Assembly (NCBI RefSeq): GCF_003952165.1
Contig: NZ_RXFT01000023.1
Coordinates: 16,898 to 80,897 of the forward strand
Direction of reading: 5' to 3'
DNA length: 64,000 nt
Source: Variovorax guangxiensis
GTDB taxonomy: Bacteria; Pseudomonadota; Gammaproteobacteria; Burkholderiales; Burkholderiaceae_C
The position numbers were made by a program, and so were the translations under genes. Position 1 is the stretch's first letter; each line of letters begins with the position of its first letter. Below, piece by piece: positions 19,301-27,166 of this stretch. The notes beneath the pieces were generated by a model that worked only from the letters and a program-made list of their open reading frames with translations, made no database searches and was not told where the DNA came from.

Positions 19301-19423
19301 GGTGGCGACAGCGGCGCGGGCGGCAGCAGCGGGGGCGGTGCTGGAGGCGGCGACGGCGCCGGAGGAAGTTCCGGCGGGTCATCGGGTGGCGGCGGTGGGG
19401 CGGGCGGCGCAGGCGGCTCCTGA
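16388..19423 (+). CDS. vgrG: T6SS spike protein VgrG (TssI) with extended C-terminus
   Basis: A 1011-residue VgrG. The N-terminal gp27/gp5-like core (about 1-480) includes GDPDRPIIMGRVYNDEQPIP at the start of the OB-fold region, followed by a beta-helix stalk of short repeats (RDQSVTVKRDQTNHVDRDRKS and similar, about 555-640). Beyond the stalk is an unusual extension: a region of alternating hydrophobic strands (700-800), a helical Ala-rich segment (about 810-900) and a Gly/Ser tail of about 70 residues built from GGSSGG units. The core is very similar to the second VgrG at 24248. The extension may carry or recruit a cargo; I do not recognise a toxin fold in it. No strong ribosome site is visible upstream of the ATG. 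Confidence 0.95.
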   Translation: MADNEFRIESDSPAKDDLMFWRIVGHEALARPSAYELTVISTNKAIDAKDILGHAFDVVIGFKDADGATHERHCQGHAVRFVRAGHMGRHYEYRITLRSWFWLLTKRANSRILQEKKVLEVLDAVFEDSPIKRFKKTKADNVVGTHNPRRYCVQHQESDYSFLSRLLEDEGIYYWFDAHDAPGTMHLSDASDMAHEKLPAADTLRHMAVNAAEPRFNEISRWVSGRQFDTGKHASRDSDFKAIKKKLGADIDASDDHELASLELFEFPGGYFSGDDAETRAKLRGDELNARRDRHWAVTPWPDVTAGRGFKYEGDPDGTRNGDYVIAACTFVASHRGYEGVSGNTPAQPVHAALTDVLRDDAVNADTLPVLEEIIAATPALSAAQTGSSIFLLTVMPVERLFRTPRLTPRVTMPGPQTAIVVGPKGDELHVDDHGRVKVHFHWDRYDESNEKSTCWIRVSQPWGGKGWGGYFIPRIGQEVIVDFLNGDPDRPIIMGRVYNDEQPIPYKSPTQSGFKTRSTPGGGSSNYNEIMFEDKKGEEKINIHAELDMSRSVERDDSTTIDRDQSVTVKRDQTNHVDRDRKSTVTRNDTNMVVVDQKNTVKGKQNNQVVGNRDTFVDSNDSLKVKGTSTHEVVGARSDISRAGETRSVTGNQTITVSGNLTYKAAKMSFEAAHIDWMVTGASSKYITVPTGPLHLMANKIKLMSNTGIEMMAVGNIDATSIGSNTTVLGPNSSGYIGTNSEANLGIARATFMGLSIDNALALSMSNFVGIKIDNTAGIAIDTVAAVAIEQRTSNVRQSTLQCFTPGAGGSAGAGAAAAAALGAVAGAGSAIKDVLATLDQYAAAEEQLTTASKEAAAAGLPGLAGRLSNLATITRMRHNQGIMGAVPVLGTGLEVFLEVFVGSDSTGTGALAGDQSKNADGTNAAPPPPPGEIEPTQAWQPPPPGSGPAGGSSGTGSTGGGSGGSSGGTGGDSGAGGSSGGGAGGGDGAGGSSGGSSGGGGGAGGAGGS

Positions 19424-19441
19424 CAACGACGCGAGTCCGGC

Positions 19442-22033
19442 ATGCAAGTCCTCAAACCCCAGGCGCTCGGCCTGTCGACCAGGCCCATCGAGTTCCGCAA
19501 GCGCTTCGGACTCAGCATCAGCGCGTACCTGTACCTGCCGTTCGAGCAGGGCGAGCGCGGCTGCCTGTGGGCCGAGCAGTCGATGTGGAGTTTCCTCTCG
19601 CAGGAGATGGCGCAGCCCCTGATTGACGAGGGCGTCGCCAAGCTCACCCCCGAATTCCTCGTGCACGGCAAGGCGTTTCCGCCGAAGGACCGGCCTTCGG
19701 CCTGTGCCGTGCGGGCGCGCTTCGGCGACCGCGAGAAGACCCTGCTCGTATTCGGCGACCGCTACTGGGACGGCAATCGGCCCAGCGCGCCGCAACCCTT
19801 TGAATCGATGCCGCTCGGCTGGACCGCCGCATACGGCGGCGCCGATTTCGCGGGCAACCCCGAAGGCCGCGGGCGAGACTCGAAGGACGGTGTGACCTGG
19901 CTGCCCAACATCGAACTACCTGGTGACCGGCTGCTGCGCCCCGACCAGGCCATCGTGCCCGCCGGCTTCGGCGCGCTCGACCTGATGCATCCGCAGCGCG
20001 CGCAATACCGCGGCACCTATGACGCCGACTACCTCAAGCAGCACGCGCCGGGCTTCGCGCCCGATACCGACTGGCGCTACTTCAATCTCGCCCAGCCAGA
20101 CCAGTGGATGGGTGGCGCGCTCGCCGGCGACGAAGCCTTCTCGTTCGAGAACATGCATCCCGCCAAGCCGCTGATCGAAGGCCGCCTGCCCGGCATGAGG
20201 GTGCGCGTGTTCGCGGGCTATCGCATGCCGGACGCCGAGCCGAAGATCCGGGAGGTTCCGCTGCGCTTGACCACCGTGTGGTTCTTTCCGCATGCGGAGC
20301 GCTGTATCGCGGTCTTCCAGGGGCTGGCCGAGGTGGGGACGGACGATGGTGCCGACGTACTGAGCCTCATGGGCGCCGTCGAGCGCCTGGGCCAGGCCGG
20401 CACCGACCAGTACTACCTCGATGCCGCCGCCAGGCGCGCCGATCCGAAGACAGGTTCGATCTATGCGCTGTTCGACAACGATCTGCTGCCCGAAGGCGTG
20501 AGCACGGCCGACCCGAGCGTCGAAGCCGCGAAGGCGTCGTTCGCGACCGACAACCTGCAGGCCGAGGGCCAGTACCGCCGGGCGAAGGCGGACGTCGCGA
20601 TCGCGCGTGGCAAGGCCGAGCAGGCGGGTCTCGACCCCGACGCGCTCGGCATCCGCATGCCTGCGCGAGAAAAGGTGCCCACGGGCGATGCCTTGCCGCC
20701 TTATCTTGAAAAGCAGATGAAGCTCGCGGAGGCCCAGCAGTGGGCCGCCGTCGAGGATGCGGTAAGCGTCCTCGAGAAGGCGATGGCGCTGCCGCCGGGC
20801 AAGATGGACATCGCAAAACTCCAGCATCGCGGCCCCCCGGTGTACCGGGCCGAGAAGCACCTGGCAGAGATGCGTGCGCTGGTGGCCTCGGGCACCCGTC
20901 CGATCGATCTCGCGCCGGTGCTGCCCAAGCTCTACGAACTCGAGAAGACGCATCGGCAGGGCTACCTGGAAACGGCGCACATGCAGCCGCGGGTCGATCC
21001 CATGCCGGCCGCGGAAGCCGCGGCACTGCGAGCCGAAATGGCGCGGGCGGTGCCGGCCGGCATCCGGATGTTCGCGGGCATCGACTTCACCGGGGCGGAT
21101 CTCTCGGGGCTGGACCTGCGGGAGGCGAATTTCGAAGGCGCCTGGCTCGAGGCCGTGGACTTCCGCAACGCGAATCTCTCCGGGGCCAATTTCACCGAAG
21201 CGGTGCTGGCGCATGCCAGGCTCGACGCGGCGATCGCTATCGGCACCAGGTTCTCCAAGGCCAACCTCGGCAAGGCGACGCTGGCCGGCGCAGTGTTCGA
21301 CGATGCCGATTTCTCGGGCGCGGTGCTCATGGGGTGTGCCTTCGCGAACACGCAGATGCGCCGCGCCGTGTTCACCGGTGCCAATCTGCTCGATGCCACC
21401 TGGGGCGCCGCCGACTGGCAGGGTGCCAGGCTTGCGGGACAGACTTTCCACAAGCGCGATCTGCGGGGTATGCGGCTGCCGCAGGCGGATCTTTCGGCCA
21501 CGACCTTCATGGAATGCAACCTGGCGGGCGTCGACCTGCATGGGGCCACGCTCGAGAGCGCGACCTTCGTCACCAGCAATCTCGATGCCGCCGACCTCAG
21601 GGTCGCGCGCTGCGCAGGAGCCGTGGCGGTGCAGAACTCGCGCATGAAGGACGCGGACCTCAGTGGTGCCGATCTGCGTGGGTTCAACTTCGGCGCTGGC
21701 GATCTGCGCGGCGTGAAGATGGTGCGCGCCGTGCTCGATGGCGCCAATCTCTGCGAGGCGCGCATCGATGGTGCCGACCTGAGGCTGTCCAGCGCCAAGG
21801 GAGCGCTGATGCGGCTGACCAACTGCACTGGTGCGCTGCTGTCGGGCGTGAACTTCAGCGACGCGGTGTTGCAGAAGTCGGACCTGCGTGGCGCCGACCT
21901 GCGGCGCAGCAATCTCTTCGGCGCCGATCTCAGCCGCGTGAGGCTCGATGGCGACACCCTGTTCGACGGGGCGCTGCTGAAGCGCGCTCGCACCTGGCCC
22001 CGTCTCACCCCGGAACAGCAGGCCGCGCAATGA
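19442..22033 (+). CDS. DUF2169 protein with C-terminal pentapeptide repeats
   Basis: An 863-residue two-part protein. The N-terminal half (about 1-330) is DUF2169, a family that in other T6SS loci acts as an effector-specific adaptor/chaperone for loading cargo on PAAR/VgrG. Recognisable parts are KRFGLSISAYLYLPFEQ and MPLGWTAAYGGADFAGNP. From about residue 540 to the end it is a pentapeptide-repeat right-handed helix (repeats such as ADLSG, LDLRE, ANFEG). The stop overlaps the next gene's ATG, which encodes a free-standing pentapeptide protein. The adaptor role is inferred from family and context. Confidence 0.82.
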   Translation: MQVLKPQALGLSTRPIEFRKRFGLSISAYLYLPFEQGERGCLWAEQSMWSFLSQEMAQPLIDEGVAKLTPEFLVHGKAFPPKDRPSACAVRARFGDREKTLLVFGDRYWDGNRPSAPQPFESMPLGWTAAYGGADFAGNPEGRGRDSKDGVTWLPNIELPGDRLLRPDQAIVPAGFGALDLMHPQRAQYRGTYDADYLKQHAPGFAPDTDWRYFNLAQPDQWMGGALAGDEAFSFENMHPAKPLIEGRLPGMRVRVFAGYRMPDAEPKIREVPLRLTTVWFFPHAERCIAVFQGLAEVGTDDGADVLSLMGAVERLGQAGTDQYYLDAAARRADPKTGSIYALFDNDLLPEGVSTADPSVEAAKASFATDNLQAEGQYRRAKADVAIARGKAEQAGLDPDALGIRMPAREKVPTGDALPPYLEKQMKLAEAQQWAAVEDAVSVLEKAMALPPGKMDIAKLQHRGPPVYRAEKHLAEMRALVASGTRPIDLAPVLPKLYELEKTHRQGYLETAHMQPRVDPMPAAEAAALRAEMARAVPAGIRMFAGIDFTGADLSGLDLREANFEGAWLEAVDFRNANLSGANFTEAVLAHARLDAAIAIGTRFSKANLGKATLAGAVFDDADFSGAVLMGCAFANTQMRRAVFTGANLLDATWGAADWQGARLAGQTFHKRDLRGMRLPQADLSATTFMECNLAGVDLHGATLESATFVTSNLDAADLRVARCAGAVAVQNSRMKDADLSGADLRGFNFGAGDLRGVKMVRAVLDGANLCEARIDGADLRLSSAKGALMRLTNCTGALLSGVNFSDAVLQKSDLRGADLRRSNLFGADLSRVRLDGDTLFDGALLKRARTWPRLTPEQQAAQ

Positions 22034-23088
22034 CCGTCACCCCAAAGCTGCTGACGCTGGCCGTGCGCATGGGCGAAACCCTGAGCGGCACGGACCTTGC
22101 CAAGGGGCGTTTCGCCGGAGTGGCGCTCGGTGGCGGCGTGTTCTCCCAGGTGCGCATGGCCGAGGCCGATTTCCGCAAGGCCGACCTGCGCGAGACCGTG
22201 TTCGACCAGTGCGACATGCGCGGCCTGATCGCCTCGAGCGCGAACTTGCGCAAGGCGGTGTTCAATCGCTGCCAGCTCGATCATGCAGACCTGCGCGAGG
22301 CCAACCTGCACGGCGCCGTCTTCACCGAGTGCGACCTGATGCACGCTCAGCTGGCGAATGCCGCGATGTCCATGGCATCGGTCAACAAGTGCCGTCTCGA
22401 CCATGCGAACCTGCGCGGCGCACAGCTCGACGCCGCCGTCATCACCCAGTCGGTGCTGCTCGACGTCTGCGCCGACGACACCAGCTGGCAATACACCACC
22501 GTCAACGAATGCGACCTCTCGCACCTGACGTGGGCCGGCGCGCGCATGCTGCGCAACGTGTTCTTCAAGACCTCGCTCAGGAGCATGTCGTTCGCCGGGC
22601 TGGAACTGAACGGCTGCCAGTTCTCGTCCGCCGACCTGAGCGGCGCCGACTTCAGCGGCGTCACGCTGCAGCAGTGCAACTTCCAGGGCGCGACGCTCGA
22701 TGGCGCGAAGTTCGTGAAGGCCGTCGCGCCGTCGGCAATCTTCTGCGCGGCCAGCGGCAAGGCTGCAGACTTCTCTGGCGCAAGGCTGCGTCAGGCGCTT
22801 TTCACTGGCGCCGTCCTGCCGCAGGCCAGCTTCGCAGGCTGCGACCTGTACCAGACCCATTTCGCGGGCGCGAAAGTACAAGGCGCCAACTTCACCGGCG
22901 CCGAGCTGACCTACGCCGACTTCCGCCACGCTGACCTCACCACGGCCGACCTGCGCCGCGCCACCATGGTGCGCACCGTGCTGCATGCCGCCGTCACCGA
23001 AAACGCCCAGATGAGCGACCGTGCGCGCGCGCTCGAGACCGACCCCGAGCTGGCGGAAGCCGAGCGCTGGCAGCCGCTGGTCGCCTGA
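22030..23088 (+). CDS. Pentapeptide-repeat protein
   Basis: A 352-residue protein almost entirely made of A(D/N)LxX pentapeptide repeats (ADFRK, ADLRE, ANLHG, ADLSG), predicted to form a quadrilateral beta-helix. ATG 22030 overlaps the upstream DUF2169-pentapeptide stop (ATGA), so both are coupled. Pentapeptide proteins of this shape occur repeatedly in DUF2169/DUF3540/DUF4150 T6SS modules, where they probably extend the spike or scaffold the cargo; DNA-mimic functions known for Qnr proteins are another option but have no support here. Confidence 0.85.
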   Translation: MTVTPKLLTLAVRMGETLSGTDLAKGRFAGVALGGGVFSQVRMAEADFRKADLRETVFDQCDMRGLIASSANLRKAVFNRCQLDHADLREANLHGAVFTECDLMHAQLANAAMSMASVNKCRLDHANLRGAQLDAAVITQSVLLDVCADDTSWQYTTVNECDLSHLTWAGARMLRNVFFKTSLRSMSFAGLELNGCQFSSADLSGADFSGVTLQQCNFQGATLDGAKFVKAVAPSAIFCAASGKAADFSGARLRQALFTGAVLPQASFAGCDLYQTHFAGAKVQGANFTGAELTYADFRHADLTTADLRRATMVRTVLHAAVTENAQMSDRARALETDPELAEAERWQPLVA

Positions 23089-23116
23089 CATGACGAATAC
23101 GGAGGGAACCATCACC

Positions 23117-23761
23117 ATGAACAACGAAACGACAACGCTCGCGAAAGCGCGCACCACCAGGAAGAGCCAGGCCGCTAAGCCCATCCCGGGCGAGTGGTGC
23201 GTGGGCATTCTCGGCATCGATGCAAGGGGCCGGCAGGTCGTTGCCAGCGGTGACCTCAAGCTGCGCGCACGCCGCGCCGCGAGCTGCCTGCTGGAGCCGG
23301 CGGCCGGCGACAGCGTGGCCTGCCTGCGCATCGCACCCGATGAAGTCTGGATCATGGCCGTGCTGCAGCGCGAGGAAGGCACGGCCAACGTCGTGAGCTG
23401 CGAGGGCGGCACCGGCATGCGCATCGCTGCCGAGGGTGGACGCATCGAACTGGCTGCCGAAGAACTCGACGTCGCCACCCAGCGCACGCGCCTTGCCACC
23501 GACACCGCCGACGTCGTCGGCCGCCAGCTCAGCGTGGTCGGCACCAGCCTCAAGCTCGTGGGCTCGGTGCTCTCCTCGGTGATGGACCGGGTGCAGCACT
23601 TCAGCAGGCACTACCTGCGCACCACCGATGGCATCGACCGCGTGGCGGCCACGCACGTCGAGTGCGAGGCGAAGCAGCTGATGCGGATCGAAGGCGAACA
23701 CACGCTGGTCAACGGCCGCGAGCTGGTGAAGGCGCGCGGCGCGCAGATCCATTTCGGCTGA
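23117..23761 (+). CDS. DUF3540 domain protein (T6SS module)
   Basis: A 214-residue DUF3540-type protein. The middle part (GGRIELAAEELDVATQRTRLATDTADVVGRQL) is a regular strand-turn pattern like a VgrG stalk, suggesting a small beta-helix. GGAGGG at 23101 fits ATG 23117 better than the upstream ATG 23090, which touches the previous stop. DUF3540 proteins are found next to DUF2169 and DUF4150 genes in T6SS loci; the function is not established. Confidence 0.78.
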   Translation: MNNETTTLAKARTTRKSQAAKPIPGEWCVGILGIDARGRQVVASGDLKLRARRAASCLLEPAAGDSVACLRIAPDEVWIMAVLQREEGTANVVSCEGGTGMRIAAEGGRIELAAEELDVATQRTRLATDTADVVGRQLSVVGTSLKLVGSVLSSVMDRVQHFSRHYLRTTDGIDRVAATHVECEAKQLMRIEGEHTLVNGRELVKARGAQIHFG

Positions 23762-23782
23762 GGCGACGGGGGAGACGAAAAA

Positions 23783-24178
23783 ATGTTCGCCAACTGCCAG
23801 CTGATGGGCACGGACATGGGCTTTCCCGATGTCTGCATCACGCCCGCCGCGCCGTCGCCCATTCCGGTGCCGTACCCGAACATCGCCATGGGCCCCATGG
23901 CGATTCCGAACTGCCCCACGATCCTCATCATGGGCGGCCCGGCCCACAACCTCGGCACCACCATTCCGATGACCAACGGCGACAACTCCGGCGTGCTGCT
24001 GGGCGTGGCCTCGGGAACGGTGATGGGGCCGAGTCGGCACCTCACGGGGGCCTTCACCGTCCTGATGATGGGCATGCCTGCGTCGCGGCTGACCAGCGTG
24101 TCGCTGCAGAACAGCACCAATTGCCCGGGCGTGCGCACCGTGCCGAGCCAGCCGCTGGTGTTGCTGCTGGCGCCGTAG
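23783..24178 (+). CDS. DUF4150 PAAR-like spike tip protein
   Basis: A 131-residue DUF4150 protein, a PAAR-like family that caps the VgrG trimer. The typical opening (MFANCQLMGTDMGFPDVCITP ... PVPYPNIA) is complete, and no toxin domain is attached. It sits immediately before the second vgrG and is a likely tip for one of the two spikes. A GGGGGAGACG site precedes the ATG. Confidence 0.85.
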   Translation: MFANCQLMGTDMGFPDVCITPAAPSPIPVPYPNIAMGPMAIPNCPTILIMGGPAHNLGTTIPMTNGDNSGVLLGVASGTVMGPSRHLTGAFTVLMMGMPASRLTSVSLQNSTNCPGVRTVPSQPLVLLLAP

Positions 24179-24247
24179 AGCGCATCGCAGATGCCTAGGT
24201 GGCGCGGAAAGAGCGCCGCTCGTACAGAACAAGGGGAGTAGCCATTC

Positions 24248-26626
24248 ATGGCAGACCAGGAGTTCCGCATCGAGAGCGACTCGCCCGTGAAGGACGAGCT
24301 CATGTTCTGGCGCATCGTGGGGCACGAGGCACTGGCGCGCCCGTCGACATACGAACTCACGGTGCTGTCGGAGAACAAGGCCATCGATGCGAAGGACATC
24401 CTGGGGCGCGCCTTCGACGTCGTCATCGGCTTCGAGGACGCAGATGGGGGCAGCCATGAACGCCATTGCCAGGGCCACGCGGTGCGCTTCGTGCGCGCGG
24501 GCCATGCGGGGCGCTACTTCGAATACCGCTTCACCCTGCGCTCGTGGTTCTGGCTGCTCACCAAGCGCAGCAATTCGCGCATCCATCAGGAAAAGCCCGT
24601 GCTCGACGTGCTCGATGCGGTGTTCGAGGACAGCCCGATCAAGCGCTTCAAGAAGACCCGCACCGACAACGTGGTCGGCACCCACAAGCCGCGCCGCTAC
24701 TGCGTGCAGCACCAGGAAAGCGACTATCAGTTCCTATCGCGCCTGTTGGAAGACGAAGGTATCTATTACTGGTTCGACGCGCACGATGCGCCCGGCACCA
24801 TGCATCTGTCGGACGCGAGCGACATGGCGCACGACAAGCTGCCGGCCGCGGACACCCTGCGCTACGTGTCGAGCGACGCCGCCGAAGCGCGCTTCAACGA
24901 GATCTCGCGCTGGGTCAGCGAGCGGCAGTTCGACACCGGCAAGTACGCATCGACCGACAGCGACTTCAAGGCGATCAAGAAGAAGCTGGAGGCCGCCGGC
25001 GGCACGCCCGACAAGCACGAGCTGGCCGAGTTCGAGGCCTTCGAGTTCGCGGGTGGGTACTTCAACGGTGGCGATGCCGACGACAAGGGCAAGCTGCGCG
25101 GCGAGGAGATCGGCGCGCGCCGCCAGCGCCACTGGGCGCTCACGCCCTGGCCCGACGTGGCGGCAGGCCGCAGCTTCAAGTTCGAGAACGACCCTGACGG
25201 CACGCGCGACAGCGACTACGTGATCGCCGCCTGCACCTTCGTCGCGAGCCACCCGGGCTACGAAGGCGCGGACATCGAGGAGCCACCGGCCCCGCCGACA
25301 CGGCTTCTGAGAGAAGCTCTCGCGGACGACGCCGTGCTGGCCGACACCTTGCCGGCCTTCGAGGCGGTCGCCGCCCGGATGCCGTCGCTCGATGCGAGCC
25401 GCCCGGGCGCAAGCGCTTTCCTGTTGACGGTGTTTCCGGTCGACATGCCTTTCCACCCGCCGCGCCTCACGCCGCGCGTGGTCATGCCGGGCCCGCAATC
25501 GGCCATCGTAGTAGGCCCCTCCGGCGAGGAGATCCATGCCGACGACTTCGGCCGCGTGAAGGTGCACTTCCACTGGGACCGCTACGACAAGAGCAACGAG
25601 AAGTCGACCTGCTGGGTGCGCGTGTCGCAGCCCTGGGCGGGCAAGGGATGGGGCGGCTACTTCTGCCCGCGCATCGGCCAGGAGGTGATCGTCGACTTCC
25701 TCAACGGCGACCCCGACCGGCCGCTGATCGTGGGCCGCGTCTACAACGACGACCAGCCCATTCCCTTCGGAACTCACACCCAGAGCGGTTTTCGCACGCG
25801 CTCCACGCCCAAGGGCAGCGCGGCCAACTGCAACGAATTCCGCTTCGAGGACAAGAAGGGATCGGAGCAGGTGTACCTGCACGCCGAGAAGAACCAGGAC
25901 ATCGAGGTCGAGAACGACGAGACGCACTGGGTGGGCCACGACCGCGCCAAGACCATCGACCACGACGAGACCACGCACGTGAAGCACGACCGCACCGAGA
26001 CGGTCGACAACAACGAGACCATCACCGTGCACGGCCAGCGCACCGAGACGGTGGACAAGAACGAGACCATCACCATCCACCAGAACCGCACCGAGACGGT
26101 GGACCTGAACGAGACGATCTCCATCGGCCAGAACCGCACCATCACGGTGGGCGCGAGCGAGAGCGCCACGGTGGCGCTGCAGCGCACGCACACGGTGGGC
26201 ATCAACGAGACCATCACCGTGGGGGCAGCGCAGGAGATCACGGTAGGGGCGATGCAGGCGGTGACGGTGGGGGCGAGCCAGACGATCAGCGTGGGGGCGA
26301 ATCAGTCGAGCAGCATCGGGGCCAATCGGTCGGTGGATGTGGGCGCGAACCTGTCGACCAACGTGGGCGCGGACGAATCGCGAAGCGTGAGTTCGGGACG
26401 GACTACCAGCGTGGGCAAGGACGACTCGCTGTCCGTCGGAAAGAACCTGGTGATCGACGCGGGCGATTCCATCTCCATCACCACGGGCAGCGCAAGCATC
26501 ACGATGAAGAAGGACGGAACCATCGTGATCAAGGGGAAGGACATCACGATCGATGCCTCCGGGAAGATCAACCAGAAGGCCGGCGGGAACATTCTCATGA
26601 AGGGTTCGAAGATCCTTCAGAACTGA
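24248..26626 (+). CDS. vgrG: T6SS spike protein VgrG (TssI), second copy
   Basis: A 792-residue VgrG whose first roughly 530 residues closely match the VgrG at 16388, including the opening IESDSPxKD and the OB-fold GDPDRPLIVGRVYNDDQPIP. The C-terminal stalk (about residues 555-740) is a long run of 8-residue repeats, first (T/R)ETVDxNE-type, then TVGAxxxx-type, and it ends with IVIKGKDITIDASGKINQKAGG. No effector domain is fused. The spike is expected to carry the products of the neighbouring DUF4150 and DUF6484/DUF2169 genes. Confidence 0.95.
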   Translation: MADQEFRIESDSPVKDELMFWRIVGHEALARPSTYELTVLSENKAIDAKDILGRAFDVVIGFEDADGGSHERHCQGHAVRFVRAGHAGRYFEYRFTLRSWFWLLTKRSNSRIHQEKPVLDVLDAVFEDSPIKRFKKTRTDNVVGTHKPRRYCVQHQESDYQFLSRLLEDEGIYYWFDAHDAPGTMHLSDASDMAHDKLPAADTLRYVSSDAAEARFNEISRWVSERQFDTGKYASTDSDFKAIKKKLEAAGGTPDKHELAEFEAFEFAGGYFNGGDADDKGKLRGEEIGARRQRHWALTPWPDVAAGRSFKFENDPDGTRDSDYVIAACTFVASHPGYEGADIEEPPAPPTRLLREALADDAVLADTLPAFEAVAARMPSLDASRPGASAFLLTVFPVDMPFHPPRLTPRVVMPGPQSAIVVGPSGEEIHADDFGRVKVHFHWDRYDKSNEKSTCWVRVSQPWAGKGWGGYFCPRIGQEVIVDFLNGDPDRPLIVGRVYNDDQPIPFGTHTQSGFRTRSTPKGSAANCNEFRFEDKKGSEQVYLHAEKNQDIEVENDETHWVGHDRAKTIDHDETTHVKHDRTETVDNNETITVHGQRTETVDKNETITIHQNRTETVDLNETISIGQNRTITVGASESATVALQRTHTVGINETITVGAAQEITVGAMQAVTVGASQTISVGANQSSSIGANRSVDVGANLSTNVGADESRSVSSGRTTSVGKDDSLSVGKNLVIDAGDSISITTGSASITMKKDGTIVIKGKDITIDASGKINQKAGGNILMKGSKILQN
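25903..26440 (+). repeat. 8-residue (24-nt) degenerate tandem repeats in the VgrG stalk
   Basis: Roughly 22 imperfect 24-nt units code for the stalk. Earlier units read like ACCGAGACGGTCGACAACAA and later ones like ACGGTGGGGGCGAGC. The unit number could vary by slippage and would change spike length. Confidence 0.75.
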
Positions 26627-26656
26627 GCGCGGGCGAAGAAATTCAAGGAGAGAACC

Positions 26657-27151
26657 ATGAGCGGCAGGGACTCGATCGAGCAAGAACTCAGGACGGAAAT
26701 GGAGGAGCCGGCGGCCATCGCGCTCTGGAATTCCGTGACGACCGCGGAGCTGGTCGCCATCGCGGACGAGGGACAGACGCTGCTCGTCGTGCTCGGGGGG
26801 CGTCCCGGCACGACCGCGGTGCGTGCGCGCAGCGTGGTGGACCTGCACGGCGCCCATATCGGCCGGCAGGTGGTGCTGATGTTCGAGAACGCCGATCCGG
26901 CGCGCCCGATCGTGATCGGCGTGCTGCGTGGCGCGCACGGATGGCCGCTGCCGGATGCGCCGGCGCAAGTGGAAGTCGATGCGGATGGCGAGCGCATGCT
27001 GGTGAGCGCCAGGGACGAGCTGGTGCTGCGCTGCGGCAAGGCCAGCATCACGCTCACGCGGGCCGGCAAGGTGCTGATCCAGGGTAGCTATGTGTCGAGC
27101 CGCTCGACGGGCGTGAACCGCGTCAAGGGTGGCTCGGTGCAGCTGAACTGA
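26657..27151 (+). CDS. DUF6484-like T6SS module protein
   Basis: A 164-residue protein. Residues about 40-95 (LVVLGGRPGTTAVRARSVVDL ... GRQVVLMFENADPARPIVIGVL) resemble the gp5-type OB fold of VgrG, and the end (ITLTRAGKVLIQGSYVSSRSTGVNR) looks like a short stalk. It resembles the DUF6484 family that accompanies DUF2169 genes in T6SS loci. It could be a spike-extension or cargo-docking subunit. An AAGGAGAG site fits ATG 26657. The naming is from memory of the family. Confidence 0.65.
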   Translation: MSGRDSIEQELRTEMEEPAAIALWNSVTTAELVAIADEGQTLLVVLGGRPGTTAVRARSVVDLHGAHIGRQVVLMFENADPARPIVIGVLRGAHGWPLPDAPAQVEVDADGERMLVSARDELVLRCGKASITLTRAGKVLIQGSYVSSRSTGVNRVKGGSVQLN

Positions 27152-27166
27152 GCGGGAAGAGGGTAC

